A stretch of DNA of 64,000 bases from Hepsetus odoe (Eukaryota; Chordata; Actinopteri; Characiformes; Hepsetidae). Where the stretch lies: NCBI GenBank assembly GCA_017165825.1, contig CM029383.1, positions 3,443,626 to 3,507,625 on the forward strand, in the 5' to 3' direction. The notes beneath the pieces are model-generated. The model was not told where the DNA came from and did not search any database. It saw nothing but the letters and a program-made list of their open reading frames with translations. This document shows positions 62,168 to 64,000 of this stretch, in pieces. The translations under genes and the position numbers were made by a program. Position 1 is the stretch's first letter, and each line of letters begins with the position of its first letter.

Positions 62168-62292
62168 TCCCTGCAATGGGCTGGCGACCTGTCCAGGGTG
62201 CGTCCCCCGTCCTCGCCCTGTGTGTGCTGGGTTGGACACCAGCACTCCCCCGCGACCCCGTTTGGGACAAGCGGCAGAAAATGGATGGATGG
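62168..62292 (+). mobile_element. LINE 3'-tail copy with 12-bp target-site duplication
   Basis: Reads cctgcaatgggctggcgacc, tgtccagggtgcgtcccc, gctgggttggacaccagcac, cgcgaccccgtttgggacaa, ending in tandem ATGG units, the common 3' end of fish non-LTR retrotransposons. It is bracketed by a perfect direct repeat ATGTAATGAGCT at 62156-62167 and 62293-62304. A 5'-truncated insertion of about 125 bp. Confidence 0.8.
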
Positions 62293-62448
62293 ATGTAATG
62301 AGCTATTGGAATGTTTTGCTCAAAATAAAAAAACTGAAATATCCCTTTACAAAATGTTCTGACCCTTTGAGCTCTGGTGCGTCATGTTTCTGTCATTGGT
62401 TGTTGAGATGCTTCTGCAACTTGACTGGAGTCTGCCTGTGCTTATTCA

Positions 62449-62640
62449 TACATGGCGGTACAGTGGTTAGTTCTGTCGCCTTACAGTAAGATGGTTCTAG
62501 GTTCCCAGTCAGGGGCAGCTCAGGACTTTCTCTCTCCAAGTTAGTGCAACCAAGTGGGTTTTCTCCCACAGTCCAAAGTTATGACATGCAAATTGCCCCT
62601 AGGCGTGAGTGTGTTCGACTATGAGCTCTTTATCTGAGAG
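62449..62640 (+). mobile_element. Family C fish repeat, second copy
   Basis: Contains catggcggtacagtggttag, tcgccttacagtaagatggt, tctaggttccc, ttttctcccacagtccaaag, and tgcaaattgcccctaggcgt. Same layout as the repeat at 49272 without the internal insertion, but diverged. Confidence 0.6.
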
Positions 62641-62699
62641 TGAAAACTAAGGCAGGAGGTCAAGAGAATTGTCTGTAGAGACAGGATTGTGAAAAGACA

Positions 62700-63370
62700 C
62701 AGATTTAGGGAAGGATAGAAATGCAGTTCTACAGCTTAGAAAGTGACAGCTCTGTTCAGCTCAGCAGTCTCTATCACTCACAAATGAAAAAGAATCAGTC
62801 TTTCTGGATCTGGCTGCCCATAAAGCTGAACAATTGGGGACAAAGGGCCTTGGTCAGACAGGTTACCAATAACACAGTGGTCACAGTGAATGTGGTCTAG
62901 AATTCATTTGTGGAAATGGGAACTTTACAGAAGCACTCCATCAATAAAGCTTTTACTGTAGAGTGGCCAGAGGGAAGCCTTTCCTCTCTAAGAGGCACAT
63001 GACAACCAGTTGAGAGTTTGCCAAAAGACTTAGATCATGAGAAGCAGAATCTTCTGGTCTGATGAAACAAAGACTGAATTATTTGGTTTTTAATAGGATG
63101 TGTGGAGGAAACCTTGCCATAAATATCACTATCCTTGAAGTCTCCAGAGTCAGGACCCACGCTCAGCATCTTTGAAAAGACATGACATTTGCAGTGCACA
63201 CTTTATCCAGACTTGTTGAGCTTAAATGATTCTTCCAAGAAAATTGGGTGAAACTTCAATAAGTGTGCCAAACCTGTGGGATCTTTCCCAAGAAGACACG
63301 AGGCTGTCATTGCTGGCAAAGATGTTTTACCAAGTACTAAATAAATGGTCTGAATACTTTTAAATAGGTT
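62700..63370 (+). mobile_element. Degraded Tc1-like transposon, transposase gene broken
   Basis: Collinear with Tc1-like fish elements: blocks gggccttggtcagacaggtt, actgtagagtggccagaggg, agaggcacatgacaacc, gagtttgccaaaagac, cttctggtctgatgaaacaa and ctgaattatttgg in order. After gtggaggaaacc the central part is lost, then the 3' part resumes with gtgccaaacctgtggga, cccaagaagacacgaggctg and ggtctgaatactttt. There is no intact frame, so it is an old inactive copy. Confidence 0.75.
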
Positions 63371-63719
63371 GCTACGGGACATTCCCTATTAATACATTGA
63401 CAAAACATTACAAAAACCTGTCATTGTGAATATTGTTCTGTAGAATGGTTTGGGGAAAAAAAAACTTTATTCATTTTAAGATGAATCTGAAACATAAAGT
63501 GTAAAAACCTAATTGAAATCCAACTTATACGATACTGATATGAACAGCATGCAAAATCATTTCCTGTCTAGGCAGGCACAGCTCTGGTCTTGGAGGTCTG
63601 GCACCAAGCACAGTTTGGTAATTTCCCTGCTCAAACACACCTGCTTCAACTCACCTGTTGATTTCCTAGTTTAGAAGGCATGTTTGAGTAGGAAAACTAC
63701 TAAACTGTTAAGGACTTCA

Positions 63720-63926
63720 GTTACATTTACAATTACAGCATTTAGCAGACACTCTTATCCAGAGCGACTTCCATGCCCTAACTACAGTGACAATCCCCCC
63801 TGGAGCAACTCAGGGTTAAGGGTCTTGCTCAGGAACCCAGTGGTGGTAGTGCTAGAGGAGGGATTTGAACCTGCAACCTCTTGATCCATAGGGCTATAGG
63901 TACCCTATCACTAGACCAACACCACT
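63720..63926 (+). mobile_element. Fish interspersed repeat (family B), second copy
   Basis: Reads catttagcagacactcttat, ccagagcgacttcca, cctggagcaactcagggtta, agggtcttgctcaggaac, ggatttgaacctgcaacct and cactagaccaacacc; same family as 16825-17000. Confidence 0.75.
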
Positions 63927-64000
63927 CCTAGTTGTGCCCCCCTGGGCTAGAGCAGGAGCAAAGACAAAGAAATGTGAAATATAGAAACTTTGGGAGCAAG

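Noticed and set aside
1..64000. CRISPR arrays, operons, prophage or other prokaryotic systems
   Set aside because: The whole window is intron-rich vertebrate DNA; no regularly spaced direct repeats or bacterial gene organisation are present.

Overview
This is vertebrate nuclear DNA, almost certainly from a teleost fish. Genes are split into many small exons with GT-AG introns, proteins closely resemble vertebrate families, and the repeats are typical of fish (tRNA-like SINEs, Tc1-like and Harbinger-like DNA transposon remnants, LINE 3' tails). I cannot name the species. Exon borders were set by hand from reading frame, splice signals and remembered vertebrate proteins; within each gene every exon joins in phase.

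Layout from left to right: (1) 620-7245, minus: N-terminal half of clip1, a microtubule plus-end linker protein; the gene runs off the left edge. (2) 9687-13490, plus: dusp26, a complete dual-specificity phosphatase of 197 aa. (3) 20140-22076, plus: rnf122, a complete membrane RING-H2 ubiquitin ligase of 125 aa. (4) 23317-25069, minus: ppia, complete cyclophilin A of 164 aa, convergent with rnf122. (5) 27874-40236, minus: zmiz2, a complete SP-RING (PIAS-like) transcription co-regulator of 910 aa in 18 coding exons, with a non-coding first exon near 60.3-60.6 kb and a first intron of about 20 kb. (6) 60.7-64 kb: intergenic DNA with a long purine-rich GAT/GAG tract, LINE and SINE pieces and a degraded Tc1 element.

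The five genes are not an operon or pathway. Two recognisable vertebrate gene neighbourhoods meet here: dusp26-rnf122 (neighbours on human 8p12) and ppia-zmiz2 (neighbours on human 7p13), joined tail to tail near 23 kb. clip1 is a neighbour of neither in human.

I found no novel enzymatic or defence system. The observations most worth checking are an in-frame alternative 5' splice site in zmiz2 that would add 26 residues, short upstream ORFs that abut or overlap starts in clip1 and rnf122, three nested or cleanly bounded transposon insertions, an octamer plus TATA-box pair inside the zmiz2 intron with no gene attached, and an unassigned exon-like ORF between ppia and zmiz2.
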